Of a stretch of DNA of 6,449 nt, positions 1 through 5,439 are shown piece after piece. Made by a program: the position numbers and the translations under genes. The stretch spans positions 1 to 6,449 of the forward strand of contig CAMDNF010000127.1 in the NCBI GenBank assembly GCA_945902735.1, in the 5' to 3' direction. This DNA comes from SHWC01 sp945902735. Lineage in GTDB: Bacteria > Pseudomonadota > Alphaproteobacteria > UBA828. Within the stretch, counting starts at the first letter, position 1. The number at the start of each line of letters is the position of its first letter. The notes under the pieces were generated by a model that saw nothing but the letters and a program-made list of their open reading frames with translations, was not told where the DNA came from and ran no database searches.

Positions 1-2
1 TG

Positions 3-206
3 ACCTATCATGTGGTGCCCGGCAAGGTCATGGCGAATGACGTCGCCGTCAAGAAGATGGACGCCAAGACGGTTCAAGGCGGTGACATCAAGGTCAACGG
101 CATGAACGGCGTGCGCATCAACGATTCGATGGTCACCAAGGCGGACATCGTGACCGACAACGGCGTCATCCATGTGATCGACCGGGTGCTCCTCCCGAGC
201 TTCTGA
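3..206 (+). CDS. Fasciclin (FAS1) domain protein, C-terminal part
   Basis: This is the 3' end of a gene that starts before the window; the frame is open from the first complete codon to TGA at 204-206. The 67 visible residues begin with TYHVVPGKV, the conserved YHVVPG segment of FAS1 domains, and end with NGVIHVIDRVLLP, the closing FAS1 motif. The protein stops a few residues after the domain, as is usual for small single-domain bacterial fasciclin proteins. FAS1 domains are mostly extracytoplasmic adhesion or surface modules; the signal peptide expected upstream cannot be seen. A strong terminator follows, so this transcript is separate from the sigma-factor locus. The family call is confident, the cellular role is not. 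Confidence 0.9.
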   Translation, partial: TYHVVPGKVMANDVAVKKMDAKTVQGGDIKVNGMNGVRINDSMVTKADIVTDNGVIHVIDRVLLPSF

Positions 207-228
207 TCAAAGCAGGGGCTTAGAACCT

Positions 229-261
229 TGGGCCTCGCTTGACAGCGGGGCCCATTTTTTT
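229..261 (+). terminator. Rho-independent terminator of the fasciclin gene
   Basis: The stem pairs TGGGCC (229-234) with GGCCCA (249-254) and continues with CGCT (236-239) against AGCG (244-247), joined by a single T-G wobble and closed by the tetraloop TGAC. Seven T residues follow directly (255-261). It lies 23 bp after the fasciclin stop. There is no T-run on the other side, so it acts on the plus strand only. Confidence 0.88.
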
Positions 262-330
262 GCGCCCTTGCGGCGCCCATTCCAAATTAGACATCGTAGG
301 ATGCTCACCATGTCAAGACGACGATGAGCG

Positions 331-1158
331 CTAAAGCGCCAGGAATGGCCGACCTGCGAGGGCTTGGACGAAGATCGCCACCGACAGGGCAAACCAAATC
401 GCGCCAGCGGATATGACGAGCAGCCGCGCGCTCGAACGGCGCCACAATCGATCGAGCAGCATGCCAAAAAGCGGCAATACCTGCATGGCATGTGTTGCGA
501 AGAAGTGAGAAGTCCGCAGATCGCCGGTCTCGCTCGACCATCCGGTAATCGGTAGCGCCATTGACGGGTCTGCCGGGTTGCCAAATTGGTGGCTGAGGTT
601 CTGGCTCATGAACCCGGCGAAAATCAGCGTCAGCACCGAGCCGCCGATCAGCCCCACAACAACGCCAAGACGTGTCGCAGGACCGAGCGCAGCTTCGCGA
701 TCCCGCCATGCCGCCCAGCCAACGCCGGCGGACGCCGCGACGATCAGCACCGCGCCTGTGGCCATCACGCCGTAATACATGAAGGCGTGGAACGAGGTGC
801 TGACGTTGAAGTGCGAAACCTCCTGACGTGCCGCCTGCAGCATCATGTAGCCGACCTCGGCGAACAGACTGATCAGCGAGAGCGGAACCAGCGCGGACAA
901 CAGCCAACCCCGCCGCCATGTTTCGCTCAGGCGAGCCGAAATGACGGCCAACGTCGCGAAATGAATGGCGAAGGAAACCTGGAATTTAAGCGGCTTTGTC
1001 CAGACATTCGCTCCGTCCAGAAGACGCGTGTCAATCATCAAGGCAGCGAAGGTGAACGGGGCCAACCCGGCCATCAACGCGGCCCCGGCAAGCCAAAATA
1101 TATCCGGATAGAACGGTCGGACCGTTGAACGAACGTGGGTTTTTTCGACGAAGTTCAT
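331..1158 (-). CDS. Seven-helix conserved membrane protein of unknown function
   Basis: The 275-residue product has about seven hydrophobic helices (roughly residues 19-42, 57-75, 85-107, 123-147, 163-184, 218-237, 245-267), so it is an inner-membrane protein. No signal peptide or soluble domain is seen. Motifs I associate from memory with an uncharacterised membrane family are KPLKF (55-59), LQAAR..SHFN (107-118) and GWS.E.GDLR..HF...HA.Q.LPL (206-230). Histidines H66, H116, H124, H218 and H223 lie in or next to helices, so haem, metal or quinone binding is possible but unproven. The ATG at 1158 has no Shine-Dalgarno sequence; it lies 4 nt after the stop of a short leader ORF, suggesting translational coupling. 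The gene is divergent from the ECF sigma gene and has an ECF11-like promoter upstream, so it is probably part of that regulon. Confidence 0.82.
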   Translation of the reverse strand: MNFVEKTHVRSTVRPFYPDIFWLAGAALMAGLAPFTFAALMIDTRLLDGANVWTKPLKFQVSFAIHFATLAVISARLSETWRRGWLLSALVPLSLISLFAEVGYMMLQAARQEVSHFNVSTSFHAFMYYGVMATGAVLIVAASAGVGWAAWRDREAALGPATRLGVVVGLIGGSVLTLIFAGFMSQNLSHQFGNPADPSMALPITGWSSETGDLRTSHFFATHAMQVLPLFGMLLDRLWRRSSARLLVISAGAIWFALSVAIFVQALAGRPFLAL

Positions 1159-1162
1159 GTGA

Positions 1163-1216
1163 TCAACAATGCAGGTTGCGTGACCGCGCGTTCTGCTCAG
1201 GAATCACGTCAAGCAT
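1163..1216 (-). CDS. Putative 17-residue leader ORF upstream of the membrane protein gene
   Basis: The frame ATG (1216) to TGA (1163-1165) encodes MLDVIPEQNARSRNLHC. A strong Shine-Dalgarno sequence, AAGGAG (minus strand, 1228-1223), lies 6 nt before the ATG. It is the best ribosome binding site in this transcript, because the membrane gene has none. The stop is 4 nt before the membrane gene ATG and the two are in different frames, so ribosomes ending here could restart on the downstream gene. The ORF lies downstream of the predicted minus-strand ECF11 promoter, leaving a 5' UTR of about 55 nt. It is too short for homology calls. It could be a coupling leader, a regulatory peptide or a real small protein. 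Confidence 0.42.
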   Translation of the reverse strand: MLDVIPEQNARSRNLHC

Positions 1217-1278
1217 GGCAGGCTCCTTGAATGCGTCGTTCGTCAGAGCCCCATGAACCGCGGCTGAGGCATAATCGT

Positions 1279-1306
1279 GTTACGGGCGCGAGGGGCGATC
1301 GGATCA
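1279..1306 (-). promoter_or_regulatory. Candidate ECF11 (RpoE/ChrR) promoter for the leader ORF and membrane gene
   Basis: On the minus strand, TGATCC (1306-1301) is followed after 16 nt by CGTAAC (1284-1279). This corresponds to the TGATCC-N18-TAAGA type consensus I recall for Rhodobacter RpoE, here TGATCC-N18-TAACA. The predicted transcription start is near 1271, upstream of the leader ORF. A mirror element for the sigma gene lies 11 bp away. Confidence 0.62.
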
Positions 1307-1317
1307 GTGTCGCCGGG

Positions 1318-1345
1318 TGGTCCGGCGCGCAGTCACGTACGTAAT
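1318..1345 (+). promoter_or_regulatory. Candidate autoregulatory ECF11 promoter of the sigma/anti-sigma operon
   Basis: TGGTCC (1318-1323) and CGTAAT (1340-1345) are separated by 16 nt, the same spacing as the divergent element. The -35 differs from the ECF11 consensus at one base. Transcription would start near 1351-1353, at the ATG at 1353. This makes the upstream GTG at 1317 unlikely as the sigma factor start. Autoregulation of the sigma gene is usual for ECF operons. Confidence 0.58.
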
Positions 1346-1352
1346 AGGGTTG

Positions 1353-2009
1353 ATGAACGCACCAGCGCTCTCTAACTTCATTGCCAATGCGTCCGTGCGC
1401 CCGGTTGAACCAGCCGCGCGGCGCTACATTATTGTAGGGGTGGATCGAATTCTGACCGCCGCCGCCTCGTCGGCACCCGAGGGCCTGCTTCGCCGCGTTG
1501 GTCTGCAACGCGATCGCGCGGCGTTTGGCGAGCTTTTCCGGCTGTTTGCGCCAAAAGTCAGAGCCTACGCACTGCGTATGGGCGTTTCCTTTTCGAGCGC
1601 GGAGGAGCTGGTCCAGGAGGTGATGCTGTCAGTTTGGCGTCGGGCGGACACTTACGATCCCGACAAGGCAAATGCGGCGACTTGGATCTATGCGATCGCG
1701 CGCAACCGATTGCTCGATGAATTCCGCCGCACGCGGCCCTTGACGACGCAACTCGAGGTCGCGGACGATGAGCCGGAGGACGACCCGGCGCACGAGCTGC
1801 GGATTGATTCCGAGCGCGCCGCCGGGCGCCTGCGAATGGCGCTTGGCGAGCTTCCGGCTGAACAGTCAGAGGTTCTACGGATCGCCTACTATGAAGGGAT
1901 CTCGCAGCGTGAGATGGCGGTGCGGCTTGGTTTGCCTATCGGTACGGTGAAGTCGCGAACGCGCCTCGCGCTCGATCGACTGCGCGATGCCTTGAAGGCT
2001 GCGCCGTGA
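1353..2009 (+). CDS. rpoE: ECF RNA polymerase sigma factor, ECF11 (RpoE with ChrR) type
   Basis: This sigma-70 family factor has only regions 2 and 4. Counting from ATG 1353 (218 residues), region 2 spans about 53-126 (RDRAAFGELF, AEELVQEVMLSVWRRA, TWIYAIARNRLLDEFRR). Region 4 spans about 155-213 (LGELPAEQSEVLRIAYYEGISQ, then the GTVKSR helix). Its partner is a ChrR-type anti-sigma overlapping its stop codon. In Rhodobacter this pair controls the transcriptional response to singlet oxygen. The start is uncertain. GTG 1317 lies across the predicted promoter. ATG 1353 would give a nearly leaderless mRNA. GTG 1440 gives 189 residues, closer to family length, but has no well-spaced ribosome binding site. 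The symbol is given by analogy. Confidence 0.93.
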   Translation: MNAPALSNFIANASVRPVEPAARRYIIVGVDRILTAAASSAPEGLLRRVGLQRDRAAFGELFRLFAPKVRAYALRMGVSFSSAEELVQEVMLSVWRRADTYDPDKANAATWIYAIARNRLLDEFRRTRPLTTQLEVADDEPEDDPAHELRIDSERAAGRLRMALGELPAEQSEVLRIAYYEGISQREMAVRLGLPIGTVKSRTRLALDRLRDALKAAP

Positions 2010-2668
2010 GCATTATGTCCGCCCACCCGACCGACGATCTTCTGCTGCATTACGTCACCGGCGGTCTACCGCGGCCGTTTTCCGTTTTGGTCGCGTCTCA
2101 TTTGGCGTTCTGCACACGCTGCCGAGTCGAGACGGAGCGGCTGGAAGCAGTCGGCGGCGGCTTGTTCGCGGCGCTCGAAGCGAGGGGCGAGGCCGAATCA
2201 GGCCTTGAGGCGCTGCTTGCGCGGCTCGATGAGCCGGTGCCGATCGAACCGCCGCCGCCCCCGAGCGATGCCGAAACGGCGGCGCGGCTGCCGGCGCCGC
2301 TGCGCGCCTTTATTGGCAAGCCCCTTAAATCTCTCTCTTGGCACGAAGTGCTGCGCGGCATTTCGATTGTCGATCTGGCGAGCATCAAGGCCGATGGCGC
2401 GCGGGCGCGGCTGGTCTTGACACGGCGCGGACTCAAAGTGCCCCGCCATATTCATGTCGGCACCGAATTGACGCTCGTCCTCTCCGGCGGTCTGACCGCG
2501 GAACAGGGTCACTTCAGGCGCGGCGACGTCATGGTGGTCGAGCCGAGCGTGGTGCATCGCCCGGTGATGGATGATGACGAGGATTGCCTTTGCCTCGCGG
2601 TGACCGACGGCGCGGTCCGTTTCACCGGCCTGATCGGCCGGGCGCGCCAGCTTCTCGCGGGCTATTAG
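2006..2668 (+). CDS. chrR: ChrR-type zinc-binding cupin anti-sigma factor
   Basis: The 220-residue product has an N-terminal zinc anti-sigma domain with H7, H32, C36 and C39 (the H-x3-C-x2-C of SHLAFCTRC). The 25-residue spacing from H7 to H32 matches H6 to H31 of Rhodobacter ChrR as I recall it. A Pro-rich linker (about 77-88) leads to a cupin domain with H148, H150, E154 and H184, the expected metal ligands, and C194 and C196, in the place of the ChrR C187/C189 pair. All ligands are kept, so a working sensor is likely: it holds the sigma factor until singlet oxygen releases it. GTG 2006 overlaps the sigma stop (GTGA) and has GAAGG 7 nt upstream; ATG 2015 is an alternative. The overlap implies coupled, stoichiometric translation. 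Confidence 0.94.
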   Translation: MSIMSAHPTDDLLLHYVTGGLPRPFSVLVASHLAFCTRCRVETERLEAVGGGLFAALEARGEAESGLEALLARLDEPVPIEPPPPPSDAETAARLPAPLRAFIGKPLKSLSWHEVLRGISIVDLASIKADGARARLVLTRRGLKVPRHIHVGTELTLVLSGGLTAEQGHFRRGDVMVVEPSVVHRPVMDDDEDCLCLAVTDGAVRFTGLIGRARQLLAGY

Positions 2669-2671
2669 CCT

Positions 2672-2707
2672 CTACTCAGCCGCCGGTTTGGCCGCCTCGC
2701 GCCGCGG
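2672..2707 (-). pseudogene. Orphan 3' end of ispG (last 11 codons plus stop)
   Basis: Read on the minus strand, this stretch encodes PRREAAKPAAE and a TAG stop, identical in protein to the end of intact ispG at 3415-3450 (which ends in TAA). The DNA matches at 31 of 36 positions and all five differences are at third codon positions. Similarity stops abruptly beyond 2707, so no other part of ispG is present. It begins 3 bp after the chrR stop. It marks the far border of the higBA segment. Confidence 0.8.
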
Positions 2708-2788
2708 CGCGGCTGGTCGGGATGAGCGACACCCTGACCTCGCCGAAGCCGGGGACGGGCGAGGCGCCCATTCTCCGAAGCCTGCCGG

Positions 2789-2817
2789 GTGACACCTGAT
2801 ACGTTATGGGTTATATC
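2789..2817 (+). promoter_or_regulatory. Candidate promoter and operator of the higBA module
   Basis: GTGACA (2789-2794) and TATATC (2812-2817) are 17 nt apart, a fair housekeeping-type -35/-10 pair. The predicted start falls at about 2823-2825, on the higB GTG. GATA (2798-2801) and TATC (2814-2817) form inverted arms around a TTAT repeat, overlapping the -10. This is a plausible HigA autorepression site, but the operator assignment is inference. Confidence 0.45.
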
Positions 2818-2822
2818 GACCC

Positions 2823-3101
2823 GTGATCAGGAGCTTCAAGCACAAAGGGTTGAAGCGGCTGTTCGAGGACGGCGACCGAAAGGGGATCCGTCCCGATTTT
2901 CTCGATAAGATTGAGAACGTTCTTTTTGTCCTGAACCGCGGCAAGACCACGAGCGACCTGGATCTGCCCGGCTTTCGATTGCATCCGCTCAAAGGCGACT
3001 TGAAAGGCCGCTGGGCCGTAACGGTGCGAGCAAACTGGCGAATCGTGTTCCGCTTCGACGATGGCCATGCGGCCGATGTCGATCTTGTCGATTACCACTA
3101 G
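2823..3101 (+). CDS. higB: HigB-type toxin (RelE/ParE superfamily)
   Basis: The 92-residue product has the full HigB pattern: IRSFKHKGLKRLFEDG at the N-terminus, LDLPGFRLHPLKGDLKGRWAV in the middle, then NWRIVFRF.DG.A..VDLVDYH at the end. HigB toxins are ribosome-dependent mRNA nucleases that act in the cytoplasm and are neutralised by HigA. The start must be GTG 2823, because family members begin with M-I-(K/R)-S-F. No Shine-Dalgarno sequence precedes it, and the predicted transcription start is at or next to the GTG, so the mRNA may be leaderless, which would keep toxin output low. Length is normal and the frame intact. It is the first gene of a toxin-antitoxin pair lying between two copies of the ispG 3' end. 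Confidence 0.92.
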   Translation: MIRSFKHKGLKRLFEDGDRKGIRPDFLDKIENVLFVLNRGKTTSDLDLPGFRLHPLKGDLKGRWAVTVRANWRIVFRFDDGHAADVDLVDYH

Positions 3102-3112
3102 GAGATCGAGAC

Positions 3113-3403
3113 ATGTTGATGAAGGCCCCACCGCATCCCGGTAGGATCGTCAGGCAGGAGTGCATCGAGCCGTTCGGGCTGACCGTGACGGCAGCCGCCA
3201 AGGGGCTTGGCGTAACGCGCAAGGCCCTATCCGAGCTTCTCAACGGCAAGTCGGGTATCTCGCCGGAAATGGCGCTCCGGCTTGCCAAGGCGTTCGGCAG
3301 CAGTCCCGAAATGTGGCTCGGACTCCAGATGGACTACGACCTGGTGCAGGCGCAAAAAAAGGTCGGCAGGATCAAAGTGCAGAAGTTCGCCCCCGCCGCG
3401 TAG
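3113..3403 (+). CDS. higA: HigA-type antitoxin (XRE family)
   Basis: The 96-residue product starts with the HigA signature PPHPG.I.R.E.IEP.GLTVT, followed by an XRE helix-turn-helix at about residues 26-66 (TAAAKGLGVTRKALSELLNGKSGISPEMALRLAKAFG), then the usual PEMWL..Q..YDL segment. HigA binds and blocks HigB and represses the operon promoter. ATG 3113 has AGGAG 8 nt upstream, overlapping the higB stop; ATG 3119 (MKAPPHPG) is an alternative start. The gene follows higB by 11 bp, with toxin before antitoxin as is typical for this family, and in contrast to higB it has a strong ribosome binding site. It ends 11 bp before the convergent ispG stop with no terminator between, so the two transcripts probably overlap. 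Confidence 0.93.
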   Translation: MLMKAPPHPGRIVRQECIEPFGLTVTAAAKGLGVTRKALSELLNGKSGISPEMALRLAKAFGSSPEMWLGLQMDYDLVQAQKKVGRIKVQKFAPAA

Positions 3404-3414
3404 AGCCTTCGACC

Positions 3415-3450
3415 TTACTCCGCCGCCGGCTTGGCCGCTTCGCGGCGCGG
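3415..3450 (-). repeat. Second copy of the ispG 3'-end repeat (intact gene end)
   Basis: This is the true end of ispG and the direct-repeat partner of 2672-2707. The copies start 743 bp apart, lie in the same orientation, and enclose the higBA module. Confidence 0.8.
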
Positions 3451-4671
3451 GTATTTGCCGCGCACATAATCATCGACGATCTTTTGAAAATCCTGGGCGA
3501 TGCTTGGTCCGCGCAAGGTCATGGCCTTGCGCCCATCGATGAAGACCGGGGCGGACGGCGTTTCGCCGGTGCCCGGCAGCGAGATACCGATATTGGCGTG
3601 CTTGCTTTCGCCCGGGCCGTTGACGATGCAGCCCATGACCGCCAGCTGCATGGTCTCGACGCCATCGAACTCCTCGCGCCAGACCGGCATTTTGCCGCGG
3701 ACATAGCCTTGGATGCTTTCGGCCAGTTCCTGAAACACGGTCGAGGTGGTGCGCCCGCAACCCGGGCAGGCCGAAACCAAGGGCGTGAATGAGCGGAGCC
3801 CCATGGTCTGTAGAATTTCTTGTGCGACGATCACCTCTTGGGTGCGGTCGCCGCCGGGCTCGGGCGTCAGAGATACGCGGATCGTGTCGCCGATGCCGCG
3901 CTGCAAAAGCACAGCAAGCGCGGCCGTCGAAGCCACAATGCCTTTCGAGCCCATGCCCGCCTCGGTCAAGCCCAGATGAAGCGCATAGTCGCAGCGCGCC
4001 GCGATCGCGTCATAGACGCCGATCAAATCCTGTACCTGGCTGACCTTGCACGAGATCACGATTTGGTCGCGGCGGAGCCCGATCTTCTCGGCGAAGGCGG
4101 CGCTGTTGAGCGCCGAGGCGATGATCGCCTCGCGCATCACCGCGCCGGCCGAGAGCGGCTGCGCGCGCTTGGCGTTTTCATCCATCATATGAGCGAGCAA
4201 TTCCTGATCGAGGCTGCCCCAATTGACGCCGATCCTGACCGGTCGATCGTATTTCGCGGCGACCTCGATCATGGTCTGGAATTGTTTGTCTTTCTTTTCG
4301 CGGAATCCGACATTGCCGGGGTTGATGCGATATTTCGCCAGCGCCTCGGCACAGGCGGGCACCTCGGTCAGCAAGGTGTGACCGTTATAATGAAAGTCGC
4401 CGACCAGCGGCACGTCGCAGCCCATGGCATCGAGCCGCTCGCGGATTTTGGGTACCGCGACAGCGGCTTCGTGGGTGTTGACGGTCAGGCGTACGAGTTC
4501 GGAGCCGGCATCGGCCAGCGCCTTGACCTGGCGCGCGGTGCCCACGGCATCCGCCGTATCGGTATTGGTCATGGATTGCACGACCACCGGCGCATCACCG
4601 CCGATTTGAACTGAACCGACCCTGACGCCAACGCTCTTTCGCCGCGTGATCGGATTGTCGCCCACACTCAT
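3415..4671 (-). CDS. ispG: 4-hydroxy-3-methylbut-2-en-1-yl diphosphate synthase (IspG/GcpE)
   Basis: IspG reductively converts MEcPP to HMBPP, the penultimate step of the MEP isoprenoid pathway, using a [4Fe-4S] cluster in the cytoplasm. The 418-residue product starts with ITRRKS..V.VG.V.IGG.APVVVQSMTNTDT, typical of the N-terminal TIM barrel. It carries the cluster ligands C302 and C305 (SACPGCGR), C348 (GCIVNGPGES) and E355. These correspond to E. coli C270, C273, C305 and E312; the longer gap between the second and third Cys is an insertion relative to E. coli. Length suits the longer alphaproteobacterial forms. ATG 4671 begins MSVGDN, preceded by only a weak GAGG-like site. Its C-terminal tail is duplicated beyond higBA. 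IspG supplies precursors for carotenoids and quinones and its cluster is oxidant-sensitive, so the chrR neighbour is thematically apt, though no shared control is visible. Confidence 0.97.
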   Translation of the reverse strand: MSVGDNPITRRKSVGVRVGSVQIGGDAPVVVQSMTNTDTADAVGTARQVKALADAGSELVRLTVNTHEAAVAVPKIRERLDAMGCDVPLVGDFHYNGHTLLTEVPACAEALAKYRINPGNVGFREKKDKQFQTMIEVAAKYDRPVRIGVNWGSLDQELLAHMMDENAKRAQPLSAGAVMREAIIASALNSAAFAEKIGLRRDQIVISCKVSQVQDLIGVYDAIAARCDYALHLGLTEAGMGSKGIVASTAALAVLLQRGIGDTIRVSLTPEPGGDRTQEVIVAQEILQTMGLRSFTPLVSACPGCGRTTSTVFQELAESIQGYVRGKMPVWREEFDGVETMQLAVMGCIVNGPGESKHANIGISLPGTGETPSAPVFIDGRKAMTLRGPSIAQDFQKIVDDYVRGKYPRREAAKPAAE

Positions 4672-4867
4672 CTCAACCGCCTCAACCTAGACTGTTCACC
4701 CGGCCTTTCTAGCACAGGGCGGCCTTGCGAAACAGGTGGGCGGGTAGGCGGTTTTCCGGTCTTTTGGGCGGTGGGTCTTTTCGGCCGCAAGGATCGACCA
4801 TTCCATGCGCTGCGAGAAATTACCGCCGAGCGCTATAGCATCGGCATGCGGTGCGATGCGACCAAGC

Positions 4868-5365
4868 TCAGCCATCCGTCCTAATCAAGATCGGCTGCTC
4901 GACCTTCGACCATTCGGTATCGCGCTCGCTGCCTTCATCCCACATGAACATGGCAAAGGTGCCGGGGGCGCCAAGCGCGGTCATGCCGTGATGCCAGGTG
5001 CCGCGATTATAATTGATCGCCTGGTTGCCATTGCATTCGAACGCTTCGAGCCGGTCGAGATCGGGCTTATCGTCTTTCGTGCTGGGGCAGACCAACACCA
5101 GATAGCGCGTCGCCGAGAGCGGCATGAAGGCCTGCGAGGATGATGGGTGGCGCTCCATGGCCTTGAGTTCGAGCGGCATGTCGCGCGGCTCGGCCCGAAT
5201 GACCGCGAGGTTTGGCTTCAGGCCGTGCTCGGTGGTGGAGAGGAGGCCGGCATAATCCTGGCGCGTACCGTTCGCCGGCACCTCCAGCAACTGGCCAAAG
5301 GGAGCAAAGCGCTCGGCATCGATCGGTCGAACTTCAATGACGCGGGGCGTTGCGGCATTCTTCAT
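4868..5365 (-). CDS. allA: Ureidoglycolate lyase (AllA family)
   Basis: The enzyme splits ureidoglycolate into glyoxylate and urea, the last step in allantoin use from purine breakdown, in the cytoplasm. The 165-residue length equals the usual 160-170. Family segments are visible: APFGQLLEVP near residue 21, ERHPSSSQAFMPLSATRYLVLVCP (about 71-94), NQAINYNRGTWHHGMTALG (about 114-132), and the acidic end (WDEGSERDTEW). ATG 5365 starts MKNAATPRVIEVRPI; no good ribosome binding site precedes it. No other allantoin or ureide gene is in the window, so the pathway context cannot be confirmed. It is divergent from the DehI-like gene across 74 bp. The 196 bp on its other side, before ispG, hold no gene I can support. 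Confidence 0.9.
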   Translation of the reverse strand: MKNAATPRVIEVRPIDAERFAPFGQLLEVPANGTRQDYAGLLSTTEHGLKPNLAVIRAEPRDMPLELKAMERHPSSSQAFMPLSATRYLVLVCPSTKDDKPDLDRLEAFECNGNQAINYNRGTWHHGMTALGAPGTFAMFMWDEGSERDTEWSKVEQPILIRTDG

Positions 5366-5439
5366 GTGGTAAATCTCGGTCTATCGTGGCGATGGCGCGT
5401 CAAGTCTAGACCAAAGCGAGATCAAACGGCAGGGGCAGG

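Noticed and set aside
328..339. GCGCT-AA-AGCGC inverted repeat at the membrane gene stop codon
   Set aside because: The loop would be only 2 nt and there is no T-run, so a functional terminator is unlikely.
586..1128. Long plus-strand ORF (180 aa)
   Set aside because: It is antisense to the membrane protein gene; the product is Arg/Gly/His-rich without domain features, a typical high-GC shadow frame.
2098..2557. Minus-strand ORFs of 112 and 119 aa
   Set aside because: They are antisense to chrR, which has all its zinc and cupin ligands; their composition is Arg/Ser/Ala-rich without motifs.
2722..2799. Small plus-strand ORF (MSDTLTSPKPGTGEAPILRS...) whose PGTGEAP recalls PGTGETP of IspG
   Set aside because: The match is short, lies on the opposite strand to ispG, and the ORF has no good ribosome binding site; chance in GC-rich DNA is likely.
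3820..4614. 264-aa plus-strand ORF
   Set aside because: It lies entirely antisense to ispG, whose catalytic motifs are unmistakable.
4758..4781. Direct repeat GGTCTTTT with 16-bp period upstream of ispG
   Set aside because: The repeat is too short and occurs only twice; no promoter or regulator site could be tied to it.
4838..4859. GCATCG/CGATGC hairpin just downstream of allA on the minus strand
   Set aside because: The 6-bp stem with a 10-nt loop has no T-run on either side, so it does not support a terminator call.
5404..5411. GTCTAGAC palindrome in the allA/DehI-like divergent gap
   Set aside because: It is only 8 bp, with no second copy, no matching regulator in the window and no clear promoter around it.
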